Positions 35,914 to 44,499 of a stretch of 64,000 nt of DNA are shown in pieces. Source of the stretch: Pseudomonas sp. NFR16 (GTDB lineage Bacteria > Pseudomonadota > Gammaproteobacteria > Pseudomonadales > Pseudomonadaceae); NCBI RefSeq assembly GCF_900108875.1, contig NZ_FNYJ01000006.1:186001-250000 (forward strand). The letters are read 5' to 3'. Numbering within the stretch: position 1 is the stretch's first letter; each line of letters opens with the position of its first letter. The translations under genes and the position numbers were made by a program. Below the pieces are notes generated by a model that saw nothing but the letters and a program-made list of their open reading frames with translations, made no database searches and was not told the origin of the DNA.

Positions 35914-36555
35914 ATGAGCCAGGAAATCGCCGGTATCAAGATTCCCGACAGCGCACTTGCCCGCGCCACCACCGACTACATCCGCGATCAGGAAGACGAC
36001 CTGCTGTTTCACCATTCCCGTCGCGTATTCCTCTGGGGAGCGTTGACCGGTGAACGCAAAGGTTTGAAGTATGACGCCGAACAGCTGTACGTCGGCGCGA
36101 TGTTCCACGACCTGGGCCTGGTGGAACAGCACCGCAGCCCGGACCTGCGCTTCGAAGTCGACGGCGCCAATGCCGCCCGTGCCTTCATGAAGCCGTTCGG
36201 CTTGTCCGAAGGCGACATGGAACAGGTCTGGCTGTCGATTGCGCTGCACACAACGCCCGGCGTGCCCGAGCATCTGCGGCCGAACGTGGCACTGGTGACG
36301 GCGGGTGTCGAAATGGACGTACTCGGGATCAAGTACGAGCAGTTCAGCGATGAGCAGCGCGAGACCGTGACCCATGCCCATCCGCGGGGCGAGGCATTCA
36401 AGGAATGCATCATCTGCGCGTTTGCCAACGGCTTCCGGGCGAAACCGGACACCACTTTCGGCACCGTCAACGCCGACGTGCTGGTGGATGAAGACCCGAC
36501 GTTCAAACCGCTGAACTTCGTCGACATCATCCGCAAGTCGCCGTGGAAAGCCTGA
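35914..36555 (+). CDS. HD-domain phosphohydrolase-like protein
   Basis: A 213-residue HD-domain protein. First histidines are in FHHSRRVF, followed by the metal pair in GAMFHDLGL and a further acidic/His set in WLSIALHTTPG. The layout resembles cyanamide-hydratase-like HD proteins more than nucleotide phosphohydrolases, but this cannot be decided by eye. GAGGAAG precedes ATG 35914. It is a single gene between two transporter genes, cytosolic with no signal peptide. Confidence 0.85.
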   Translation: MSQEIAGIKIPDSALARATTDYIRDQEDDLLFHHSRRVFLWGALTGERKGLKYDAEQLYVGAMFHDLGLVEQHRSPDLRFEVDGANAARAFMKPFGLSEGDMEQVWLSIALHTTPGVPEHLRPNVALVTAGVEMDVLGIKYEQFSDEQRETVTHAHPRGEAFKECIICAFANGFRAKPDTTFGTVNADVLVDEDPTFKPLNFVDIIRKSPWKA

Positions 36556-36838
36556 CTTTCACGCGTCGATAAATCCGGGCAGTGAGCGTGTTCGCGAACG
36601 CGGTGTGTCAGTCAGCGTTGCTGTGTCTGAATGACCGCCTTCGCGAGCGAGCGCTTGATCGCAGGTGGCGTTCGGCCTGATAACGTCGGGCCTGCCTGTG
36701 GCTGTCACGCCCTTTGAGGCATTCCTGAGGGCAATTCCCGCGACATCCTTCCTTCGGCATCGCCACAACCTTTGTTACGCTTGTTTTTGCCGGCCCATGG
36801 CGGCGGGCAGGATTCATCAACGCAGCAAGGGAGCGGCA

Positions 36839-37990
36839 ATGACCTCTATCAGCACCGCAGTGCCCGTTATTCCCGGGCGGCTGGAACAGTTCTCGACCCG
36901 CGTCGCCTTCTTCATCACCGGTTTCAGCATCTCTGCCTGGGCGCCGTTGGTGCCCTACGCCAAAAGCCGGCTGGGGCTGGACGATGCCAGCCTCGGCTTG
37001 CTCCTGCTGTGCCTGGGTATCGGCTCGATCCTTTCGATGCCGCTGGCGGGGGCCGCAACCGTGCGTTTCGGCTGTCGGCGCATCATCGTCGTGGTGGGCA
37101 GCATCGCTTGCCTGTGCCTGCCACTGCTGGCGACGCTGACCCACATGCCGTCGATGGTGGCGACATTGTTCATCTACGGCGCCAGCATGGGCGCGCTGGG
37201 TTGCGTCACCAATATTCAGGCGATCATCGTCGAGCGCGCCAGCGGCAAAACCATGATGTCAGGCTTTCACGGCCTGTTCAGTTGCGGCGGCATCATCGGT
37301 GCCGCCGGTGTGTCGGCATTGTTGAGCGCGGGCGTGTGGCCGTGGCTGAGCATGACCCTGGTGGCGCTGTTCATCGCCATCGCCTTGTACAAGGCCGCGC
37401 CGCATCTGCTCGCGTACGGCAGCGATGCCGGAGGACCGGCCTTCGCGGTTCCCCGCGGCGTGGTGCTGTTCATCGGCTTGATGTGCTTTACGGTGTTTCT
37501 CACCGAAGGCGCGATGCTGGACTGGAGCGCGGTTTTCCTCAGTGCGCAGCGGGGCGTCGAAGCGTCTTATGCAGGATTCGGTTACGCCGTGTTCGCCCTG
37601 GCCATGGCCATCGGCCGGCTGTGCGGCGATCCGGTCGTGCGGCGCCTGGGCGTGCACCGCATCATTCTGTTTGGCGGCCTGTGCGCCGCCATCGGCATGG
37701 CCGTGGCGACGCTGGTTCCCACCTGGCAGGCGGCCTTGTGCGGCTACGCGCTGGTCGGGCTTGGCTGTTCGAATATCGTCCCGGTGTTCTACAGCGCTGT
37801 GGGGCGGCAGAAGACCATGCCCGAAACCGTTGCCGTTCCGGCCATCACGACGCTGGGTTACATCGGCATTCTGATGGGCCCGGCCGGCATCGGTTTCGTC
37901 GCCCACCTGAGCAGCCTGGGCGTTGCATTTCTTGTCATCGCCGTGATGCTGCTGGGTGTGGCGCTCAGTGGCCGTTACCTGAAAGTCTGA
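36839..37990 (+). CDS. MFS transporter (YbjJ-like)
   Basis: A 383-residue 12-helix major facilitator, with helix 1 at VAFFITGFSISAWAPLVPYAKSRLGL and a short loop 2-3. Patterns such as GFHGLFSCGGIIGA resemble the YbjJ/sugar-efflux-like group of unknown substrate. AAGGGAG precedes ATG 36839; the longer upstream reading is not conserved-looking. The 283-base gap before it holds one degenerate REP-like palindrome near 36580-36650. It is monocistronic. Confidence 0.88.
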   Translation: MTSISTAVPVIPGRLEQFSTRVAFFITGFSISAWAPLVPYAKSRLGLDDASLGLLLLCLGIGSILSMPLAGAATVRFGCRRIIVVVGSIACLCLPLLATLTHMPSMVATLFIYGASMGALGCVTNIQAIIVERASGKTMMSGFHGLFSCGGIIGAAGVSALLSAGVWPWLSMTLVALFIAIALYKAAPHLLAYGSDAGGPAFAVPRGVVLFIGLMCFTVFLTEGAMLDWSAVFLSAQRGVEASYAGFGYAVFALAMAIGRLCGDPVVRRLGVHRIILFGGLCAAIGMAVATLVPTWQAALCGYALVGLGCSNIVPVFYSAVGRQKTMPETVAVPAITTLGYIGILMGPAGIGFVAHLSSLGVAFLVIAVMLLGVALSGRYLKV

Positions 37991-38018
37991 AGCGCAGACG
38001 GCGGCGGTGCCCGGTGAC

Positions 38019-38456
38019 TCACGCCGGCACCATCGCGAAACCTACGCCGAAGCGGTTCCAGGCATTGATGGTGGCAACGGCCAGGGTGATGTTGGCGACA
38101 TCCGCTTCGGAGTAATGGGCGAGCAGCGCTTCATACTGGTGTTGAGGCGCGTGATGGACCGGTAACAGCGTCAGGCTCTCCACCCAGGCAAGGACGACCT
38201 TCTCCTTTTCAGTGAAGAATTCGGTTTCTGCCCACACGCTGAGTGTCTGCAGCCGCGCTTCGGTCTCGCCGGCCTTGCGCGCGTCGTTGGCGTGCATGTT
38301 CACGCAATAGGCGCAGCCATTGATCTGCGAAGCGCGCAGGCGGATGAGTTCCAGCAGCGAGTGGTCCAGGCCGGATGCGGCCAGCGCGGCCTCAAGGCCC
38401 AGCATGGCTTTGTAGGCTTGCGGCGACTTTTGCGCCCAGGCAATTCTCTTGTTCAT
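38019..38456 (-). CDS. Carboxymuconolactone decarboxylase / AhpD-like protein
   Basis: A 145-residue helical protein of the AhpD/CMD family. The redox pair CAYC lies in NGCAYCVNMHANDARKAGE, with the proton-relay His and acidic residues just after. This Pfam pattern marks alkylhydroperoxidase-like thiol reductants rather than true lactone decarboxylases. GGAGACGC precedes ATG 38456. It is divergent from a haloacetate-dehalogenase-like gene with 239 bases between. Peroxide or alkyl-hydroperoxide reduction is inferred. Confidence 0.9.
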   Translation of the reverse strand: MNKRIAWAQKSPQAYKAMLGLEAALAASGLDHSLLELIRLRASQINGCAYCVNMHANDARKAGETEARLQTLSVWAETEFFTEKEKVVLAWVESLTLLPVHHAPQHQYEALLAHYSEADVANITLAVATINAWNRFGVGFAMVPA

Positions 38457-38695
38457 GTCAGCGTCTCCGATGAAACAGTCAGGAAGGTTCGTAAGCGGTG
38501 GCGCTACATTACGCGGGCGAGCGTGGGCTTCGAATAGCCAATGAATCGGGATTGAGGGAGACCAATTGCCCTTTGCGTGGTCTTTAATCCGGGTCGACTG
38601 TCGACACGCAGTCACCCACACCACGGCCATATGCAGGCCTCGCCGCGCCTGCCCTTTGGGGTGGCATGCGGGCACAACGTCAGAAGGAGCGAGCC

Positions 38696-39595
38696 ATGTT
38701 TGTCGGATTCCAGAAAGATCAGCGTCAGGTCAATGGCGTGCAGATCGCTTACCGGGTCGGAGGCAGCGGCCCGGGGCTGCTGCTGTTGCACGGCCACCCG
38801 CAGACCCATGTCATCTGGCACAAGATCGCCGAGCGCCTGAGCCAGCATTTCACGGTGGTTGCCGCCGACCTGCGCGGCTATGGCGACAGCAGCAAGCCTG
38901 CTGCCACCGCCGACCACGCCCCTTACGCCAAGCGCGAAATGGGCCGCGACATGATCGAGTTGATGCAAGCCTTGGGCTTCGCTGACTTTTCTGTGCTTGC
39001 CCATGATCGCGGCGCACGCGTCGCCCATCGGATGGCGCTGGATCATCCCGGCGTGATCCAGCGCATGGCGCTGCTCGACATCGCCCCGACGCTTGCGATG
39101 TACAGCCAGACCAATGAGGCCTTCGCTCGAGCCTACTGGCACTGGTTCTTCCTGATCCGCCCGGCGCCGCTGCCGGAGACGTTGCTGCAAGCCAATCCGG
39201 AACAGTATCTGCGCAGTGTCATGGGGACGCGAAGCGCAGGGCTGGCGCCGTTCACCGATGAGGCGTTCGCCGAATACCTGCGCTGCGCCAACCTGCCCGG
39301 CGCGGCCCGGGGTGTCTGCGAAGACTACCGCGCCAGCGCCGGCATCGACCTTGAGCATGACCGCGCCGACATCGCCGCTGGCAATCATTTGCAACTGCCG
39401 CTACTGGTGCTGTGGGGCGCCGACGGCACGGTCGGCAAATGCTTCGAGCCGCTGAATGAGTGGCGCAAGGTCGCGACGGATGTGCGCGGTCAGGCATTGC
39501 CGGGCGGTCACTACCTGGCCGAAGAGATACCGGATGAATTGCTGGCGAACGTGCTGCCGTTTCTCCTGGGGCATGCACGCGCCGGAGGGCTATAA
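38696..39595 (+). CDS. Haloacetate (fluoroacetate) dehalogenase-like alpha/beta hydrolase
   Basis: A 299-residue alpha/beta hydrolase with an aspartate nucleophile (D104 in AHDRGARVAHRMA) and catalytic His H272. The halide/carboxylate pocket residues of the structurally known fluoroacetate dehalogenase are in register: R105, R108, H149, W150 (in YWHWFFL) and Y211. That spacing makes defluorination or dehalogenation of small 2-haloacids plausible, though the family also includes epoxide hydrolases. AGGAG lies upstream of ATG 38696. Its 3' end overlaps the convergent PACE gene by 6 bases. Confidence 0.88.
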   Translation: MFVGFQKDQRQVNGVQIAYRVGGSGPGLLLLHGHPQTHVIWHKIAERLSQHFTVVAADLRGYGDSSKPAATADHAPYAKREMGRDMIELMQALGFADFSVLAHDRGARVAHRMALDHPGVIQRMALLDIAPTLAMYSQTNEAFARAYWHWFFLIRPAPLPETLLQANPEQYLRSVMGTRSAGLAPFTDEAFAEYLRCANLPGAARGVCEDYRASAGIDLEHDRADIAAGNHLQLPLLVLWGADGTVGKCFEPLNEWRKVATDVRGQALPGGHYLAEEIPDELLANVLPFLLGHARAGGL

Positions 39596-40093
39596 AGACG
39601 ACCGGTCTGGCCGCGGGTTCGGGCGCTGCCCGCGTTTGCCATGACCACGCCGCATCAGTCGCTCGCGCAGTTGGTCGTACGCCAGGTTGAACAGCAGGGT
39701 GTACGGCAAAAACAACAGCAGCAGACCGATGTCCAGCACAAAGGCTTCCAGCAGACTGATCGACAGCCACCACGCGGCCAGCGGCACGACGGCGACGATC
39801 AGGCCGCTCTCGAAGGACAGGGCGTGCAGCGCGCGGGTCTTGAGGCTCATCGCAAATCCGAAGCGTGCGCGCAGACGGTCGAACGCGGCGTTGAACAGCA
39901 TGTTCCAGAGCATCGCGATGGTGGAAATCATCACCGTCATCGCGCCCATCTTGCCAAGCGACTGGCCGAGCACCCAGGCAAGGCCCGGTGCGAACACCAG
40001 AACACCGATGACTTCGAACAGCAACGCGTGCAGCGCGCGTTCCCGGAGCGACTTTTTATCAACGGCCGACGCGGTGGCCTTACTGATGGGCAT
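39590..40093 (-). CDS. PACE family efflux transporter
   Basis: A 167-residue inner-membrane protein built of two tandem BTP repeats, each of two helices. The repeats start RALHALLFEVIGVLVF and RALHALSFESGLIVAV and end in WNMLFNAAFDRLR and YTLLFNLAYDQLR. This is the proteobacterial antimicrobial compound efflux (PACE) signature, including the essential acidic residue in each FE motif. Members export chlorhexidine, acriflavine or polyamines. A LysR gene is divergently transcribed 106 bases away and is the likely regulator. Confidence 0.93.
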   Translation of the reverse strand: MPISKATASAVDKKSLRERALHALLFEVIGVLVFAPGLAWVLGQSLGKMGAMTVMISTIAMLWNMLFNAAFDRLRARFGFAMSLKTRALHALSFESGLIVAVVPLAAWWLSISLLEAFVLDIGLLLLFLPYTLLFNLAYDQLRERLMRRGHGKRGQRPNPRPDRSSL

Positions 40094-40199
40094 GAGTGCG
40101 GATTTCCTTGCTGGGCAGAGGTGCATTGTCGCGACGCGATGGACTAAAGTGAAAATCGTTACCATCGGAAAAACCGATGGAAGAACAAGAGATGGAGCC

Positions 40200-41087
40200 A
40201 TGAGCTATTCCCCCGAAGCCCTGGAAGCCTTCGCCCAGACCATTGCGCTGGGTTCATTCAGCGCAGCAGCCAGGCGGCTGGGGAAAAGCCAGTCGACGAT
40301 CAGCGAGGCGATCTCGCGACTGGAAATCGATCTGGGCGTCGAACTGTTCGATCGCTCGTCAAGGCATCCGGCGCTCACCGAAGCAGGAAAAGCCCTTCAT
40401 GGACGTATCGAAGAAGTGCTCGCGGCGTCGGACAAGCTGCGGCGCGCCGCCGGACGCCTGGCCGAAGGCATGGAGCCCCGGCTGACACTGGTGCTGTCGG
40501 ACGCCAACCAGTTCGCCGAATTCGAGGCGCGCATGGCGGAACTCGATCAACGCTTTCCCGAGCTGGAGCTTGAATGCGTGTTTGCCGAGCATGGCGACGC
40601 GATCAACCTGATCCAGTCGGGCCGGGCGTCGTTGGGATTGCTGTCGGCGCAGGCCAGCTATCCGCCGGAAGTCGGCCACGCGACCATCGCCGAGCGCGCC
40701 GATTTCGGCCTGTTCGTTTCCCACCAGCACCCGCTGGCCAGCGAAGGCACGGTGGATTACCGGCAGCTGGCGCAGCACCGCGCGCTGCGATTGAACACCA
40801 TCGTCGACGAGAGCATCCCGACTGATGATCTGCCCAGCGGCGCACGCCGCACCTGGTCTGCGCCCAATTACCTGTTGTTGATGGACATGGCGATTTTCGG
40901 CTTTGGCTGGTCGGCATTGCCACGCTGGCTGGTGCGCGGTTATGCCCAGGGACGACTCAAAGAGCTGCAGGTGCCCGGCTGGCCACGCAGCTCGGCGGTG
41001 GATGTGATCTGGTCGCGGCAGAAAAGCCTGGGGCCGGCGGGGGCGTGGTTGCTGGACACGTTGCTCGAAGGGCGCGGCGACTATTGA
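40200..41087 (+). CDS. LysR-family regulator, likely of the divergent PACE gene
   Basis: A 295-residue LysR protein with an N-terminal helix-turn-helix (FAQTIALGSFSAAARRLGKSQSTISEAISRLE) and an effector-binding domain from about residue 90. GGAG lies 5 bases before ATG 40200; a long in-frame upstream extension overlaps the PACE gene antisense and is rejected. LysR regulators next to PACE genes typically activate them in response to the exported compound, which is family knowledge applied here by inference. Confidence 0.9.
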   Translation: MSYSPEALEAFAQTIALGSFSAAARRLGKSQSTISEAISRLEIDLGVELFDRSSRHPALTEAGKALHGRIEEVLAASDKLRRAAGRLAEGMEPRLTLVLSDANQFAEFEARMAELDQRFPELELECVFAEHGDAINLIQSGRASLGLLSAQASYPPEVGHATIAERADFGLFVSHQHPLASEGTVDYRQLAQHRALRLNTIVDESIPTDDLPSGARRTWSAPNYLLLMDMAIFGFGWSALPRWLVRGYAQGRLKELQVPGWPRSSAVDVIWSRQKSLGPAGAWLLDTLLEGRGDY

Positions 41088-41256
41088 GCGTCCAGTGCGA
41101 AGCCATGTGGATCGGCGATCGTGCTGCTCTTCTGAGCCGTAGAGGGGCAAACGTCCCGGCAATGCCCCGATTCGGCGCCCGCGACTGAACGTATTCATAC
41201 ATCTGCGGGCAAGCGCTCCCGCGCAGAATCGGGTTTCATCTGCGGCGCTGCCGTGC

Positions 41257-42183
41257 TCAATCTGAGGAAGCCTGCAGCACAAACCCCGCCGGCATGTCCT
41301 GGGCGAACTCGTTCACCACCTCCCGCGTGAGCCCGATGATGTCTTCCACCAGCTCCATTCCCGCACCGGTGCGCCAGCTGGCGACGATGTCCATTACCGG
41401 TGGCAACGGCACGTTTTCGATGCGCGTCAGCACGCCTTGCGCCAGTTCGCCGTGCACCAGGGTGACGGGCAGGGCGCCAATGCCAAAGCCGTCGCGCACC
41501 AGCCGGGTGATGGCCGAGGCCGAATTCACGCAGTTGATTCGCGGGGTGATGATGTTGGCCGAGTGCAGCATATTCAGGATGTCCTGATGGGGCCTGGAGT
41601 TGCGCGAAAACGTGACGATGCGCTGCTGGGCAATGTCCTCCAGCGTCACGCCCGGGCGGTCGAACGCCGAGCCTGCCGGCACTACCCATTGCAGCGGATA
41701 GCGCGCCAGCACCGCGTTGCGCACGGTGTCGAACCGCAGCACGTCGGTCTGGAAAATGATGTCCTGATAGCCCTTTTCCAGTTGCGCACACAGGTTGCTG
41801 GCCGTCTCGGCGGTCAGCTCGATTTCCAGGTTCGGGTAACACTTCATCAGCCGTGTTACCAGCGGGCTAAGCCAGGTGTGTATCACCGTATCCATCGCGC
41901 CGATGCGGATTCGCCCGCGCACCTGGCTGGGGTCCTTGATCGCCGCTTTCATGTTCTGCATCGTGTCCATGATGTGCTCGGCGTACTCCAGCACGCGCAG
42001 GCCTTCGGAGGTCAGCGACACGCCTTTGGAGTCCCGCACGAAAAGCCGCACGCCCATTTCATCCTCCAGTGCAGCGATCCGGCTGGAGATGGAAGCCTGG
42101 GTGCTGAACAGTTTTTCCGCGGTCAGACGAAAGCTTTTCAGCCGTGCGACCCAGACAAAAGTTTCCAGAAACTTGAGGTTCAC
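41257..42183 (-). CDS. LysR-family regulator divergent from DUF969/DUF979
   Basis: A 308-residue LysR protein with an N-terminal helix-turn-helix (FVWVARLKSFRLTAEKLFSTQASISSRIAALE) and a C-terminal substrate-binding domain. It is transcribed away from the DUF969/DUF979 pair across a 264-base region, the usual geometry of a LysR protein and its target operon. It therefore probably responds to the substrate of that putative transporter. A partial REP-like palindrome lies near 41205-41225. Confidence 0.9.
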   Translation of the reverse strand: MNLKFLETFVWVARLKSFRLTAEKLFSTQASISSRIAALEDEMGVRLFVRDSKGVSLTSEGLRVLEYAEHIMDTMQNMKAAIKDPSQVRGRIRIGAMDTVIHTWLSPLVTRLMKCYPNLEIELTAETASNLCAQLEKGYQDIIFQTDVLRFDTVRNAVLARYPLQWVVPAGSAFDRPGVTLEDIAQQRIVTFSRNSRPHQDILNMLHSANIITPRINCVNSASAITRLVRDGFGIGALPVTLVHGELAQGVLTRIENVPLPPVMDIVASWRTGAGMELVEDIIGLTREVVNEFAQDMPAGFVLQASSD

Positions 42184-42447
42184 CGAGCGATTTCCTTAAA
42201 CATTTAGCGTTGCCGACGGCCTGGTTGCAGAACCATTCTGCTTGCTGTCGCCGTCGGCATGGGAGCAGACGTGCTGTACGGACAGCAGGTTGCATGCCAC
42301 CGCCCCAACAGAAAATTTTATGAGGCATAACGGTTTTTTCCCGTTGGACGCAGCGTCCCGGCCTGCCGAAAGATGGTCGCAGGGGCAGGAGAGCGGCGGC
42401 CAGTGTGTGCAACCGGGTCAACGCATCCCAACAACGAGAATTCCATC

Positions 42448-43176
42448 ATGCAAACCGCTATCAACCTCTGGCCGCTGCTCGGCGTGCTGGTCATCGTCAC
42501 AGGCTTCGTGCTGCGCTTCAATCCGATGCTGGTGGTGGCACTCGCAGCGCTGGCCACCGGCCTTGCCGCGAGCATGCCGCTGGAAACGATTCTGGCGACC
42601 ATCGGCAGCGGCTTCATCAAAACCCGCACGCTGCCGCTGATCATCTTGCTGCCGCTGGCCGTGATCGGCTTGCTGGAGCGCCACGGCCTGCGGCTGCACG
42701 CGCAGAACTGGATCGCACGTTTCACGCAGGCCACCGCGGGGCGCCTGTTGATCGCCTATCTGTTCGTGCGGGAAACCACGGCGGCATTAGGGCTGACCAG
42801 CCTGGGCGGGCATCCGCAAATGGTCCGTCCATTGCTCGCGCCGATGGCGGAAGGCGCCGCCGAATCGCGCTTCGGCAAGTTGCCCGAGGCGCTGCGCATC
42901 AAGCTCCTGGCGCTGTGTGCGGCCACCGACAATGTCGGGCTGTTCTTCGGCGAGGACATTTTCGTGGCGTTTGGTGCCATTGCCCTGATGCACACCTTCC
43001 TGCTCGGCTCGGGTATCGACGTCGACCCCATGCACATTGCCCTCTGGGGCATTCCGACGGCGATCTGCGCCTTCGTCATTCACGCGGTTCGCCTGCATCG
43101 TTTCGATCGACGCCTGAGCCGCGAGCTGCAGGCAGCGTCGCAGACTGCTGCGACGGCGAAGGAGGTGACGCCATGA
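42448..43176 (+). CDS. DUF969 membrane protein (putative transporter subunit)
   Basis: A 242-residue membrane protein matching DUF969. It has several hydrophobic helices (INLWPLLGVLVIVTGFVLRF, LPLIILLPLAVIGLLE), and a conserved-looking central part includes YLFVRETTAALGL and CAATDNVGLFFGEDIF. DUF969 is almost always paired with DUF979, and in firmicutes the pair often neighbours pyroglutamyl-peptidase genes, which suggests a 5-oxoproline or peptide link. No such gene is here. It overlaps DUF979 by 4 bases, so the two are coupled. Confidence 0.88.
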   Translation: MQTAINLWPLLGVLVIVTGFVLRFNPMLVVALAALATGLAASMPLETILATIGSGFIKTRTLPLIILLPLAVIGLLERHGLRLHAQNWIARFTQATAGRLLIAYLFVRETTAALGLTSLGGHPQMVRPLLAPMAEGAAESRFGKLPEALRIKLLALCAATDNVGLFFGEDIFVAFGAIALMHTFLLGSGIDVDPMHIALWGIPTAICAFVIHAVRLHRFDRRLSRELQAASQTAATAKEVTP

Positions 43177-44123
43177 TCATTTCCATTCAATACCTGTATT
43201 GGCTGGCGGGGGTGATCCTGGTCATCACCGCCTTCATGACCGCCACTGACCGCAGCAACCCCAAACGGTGGAGCACGGGACTGTTCTGGGGACTGTTTGC
43301 CGTCGCGTTTCTGGCCGGTGAGCAGTTGCCGCCCGTGTGGGTCGGTGTCGGCGTGATTGTCATGGCGCTGATTGCAGGCTGTGGCGGCGTCGGTTTCGGT
43401 CAGCACGATAACCTGCCGGACAAGGCGCGACGCGAGAGCGCGGGGCGTCTGAAGAACAGACTGTTCATTCCGGCGCTGGCCATTCCACTGGTCACGGTCA
43501 TCGGTGCGGTGCTGCTGAAGAACATCAAGTTCGGCGACGTCTTCCTGCTCGACCCGGCCAACAGCACGTTTGTCTCATTGGGTATTGGCAGCCTTGTTGC
43601 GCTGGCACTCGCCTGCTGGCTGACCCGCGACACGCCTGTGCAGGCCATGCGTGAGTCAAGAAGACTGACCGAAGCACTGGGCTGGGCGCTGGTGCTGCCG
43701 CAGATGCTCGCGATGCTCGGTCTGGTGTTCAACGATGCCGGGGTCGGCAAGGCGGTGGCGCACTTGGCGACGGCCTACATCAATCTGGATTTCCGTCTGG
43801 TGGCGGTGATGGTGTACGTGCTGGGCATGGCCTTGTTCACCATCGTCATGGGGAACGGATTCGCGGCATTTCCGGTGATGACCGGCGGCATCGGCGTGCC
43901 AGTGCTGGTGGGGATGTACGGCGCCAATCCGGCGGTCATGGCGGCCATCGGCATGTTCTCCGGTTACTGCGGCACGTTGATGACGCCGATGGCCGCGAAC
44001 TACAACATCATCCCGGCGGCCCTGCTGGAATTGCCCGACAAGTACGCGGTCATCAAGGCGCAGATCCCAACGGCGCTGGCGATGCTGGTGGCCAATATCC
44101 TGCTGCTGTACTTCCTGATGTAG
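43173..44123 (+). CDS. DUF979 membrane protein (putative transporter subunit)
   Basis: A 316-residue protein with about nine membrane helices matching DUF979. Helix 1 is SIQYLYWLAGVILVITAF, and a re-entrant-looking stretch (MGNGFAAFPVMTGGIGVPVL, then GYCGTLMTPMAANYNIIPAALL) resembles the substrate loops of ion-coupled carriers. GGAGG lies 7 bases before ATG 43173. Together with DUF969 it probably forms a two-component carrier under the divergent LysR regulator. Substrate unknown. Confidence 0.9.
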   Translation: MIISIQYLYWLAGVILVITAFMTATDRSNPKRWSTGLFWGLFAVAFLAGEQLPPVWVGVGVIVMALIAGCGGVGFGQHDNLPDKARRESAGRLKNRLFIPALAIPLVTVIGAVLLKNIKFGDVFLLDPANSTFVSLGIGSLVALALACWLTRDTPVQAMRESRRLTEALGWALVLPQMLAMLGLVFNDAGVGKAVAHLATAYINLDFRLVAVMVYVLGMALFTIVMGNGFAAFPVMTGGIGVPVLVGMYGANPAVMAAIGMFSGYCGTLMTPMAANYNIIPAALLELPDKYAVIKAQIPTALAMLVANILLLYFLM

Positions 44124-44338
44124 CGAGGGACGAGGTCGTCGTTAAACCTTCAGACGCGGTGCTCCAGAAAACCCACCGTCCACCTTTCGCCGATTCCAGG
44201 ACAGGCGGAGCGCCACCCTCTCAGCATCGTCGGATGCGGATGATTTTTTCCGTCATTTGATGTCCGCGCAAACGATTGCGACCACCGGTTGTCTGTATTG
44301 ACCAGCGGTCCCAACCTCTCTGAATCAGCGTTCCGAGC

Positions 44339-44367
44339 GGGCCAGACAGCGATGTCTGGCCGTTTTT
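44339..44367 (+). terminator. Terminator of the DUF969/DUF979 operon
   Basis: A nine-base stem (GGCCAGACA/TGTCTGGCC) with a GCGA loop is followed by GTTTTTG. It lies about 215 bases after DUF979 and just before the deoxyribose operon promoter, insulating the two. Confidence 0.88.
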
Positions 44368-44420
44368 GTCTGCGGGTGGCCATTGCCCTGCAAAATAGAG
44401 GTTGAATAGTCACAGAAAAT

Positions 44421-44434
44421 GTTATTTAAATAAC
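44421..44434. promoter_or_regulatory. Probable DeoR operator of the deoxyribose operon
   Basis: GTTATTTAAATAAC is a perfect 14-bp palindrome in a markedly AT-rich stretch 66 bases before the kinase start. A closely related sequence (GTTATATATACAAC) lies in the deoR-deoC intergenic region. The shared GTTAT....AAC ends suggest one repressor binds both, most likely the DeoR protein encoded nearby. Confidence 0.65.
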
Positions 44435-44499
44435 AAAAATAATAACGCCACGGCCGTTCACTCTTGGGAACGCCGCGCGTGAACAAGGTAAATACACAC

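Noticed and set aside
39687..40199. Long N-terminal extension of the PACE-linked LysR gene
   Set aside because: It is antisense to the PACE gene and lacks LysR character. ATG 40200 has a ribosome site and a canonical start.
42405..43172. Open frame running through the DUF969 gene into DUF979, giving a 572-residue fusion
   Set aside because: Its first 250 residues are Arg/Ala-rich out-of-frame translation of DUF969. DUF979 has its own ribosome site and ATG at 43173.
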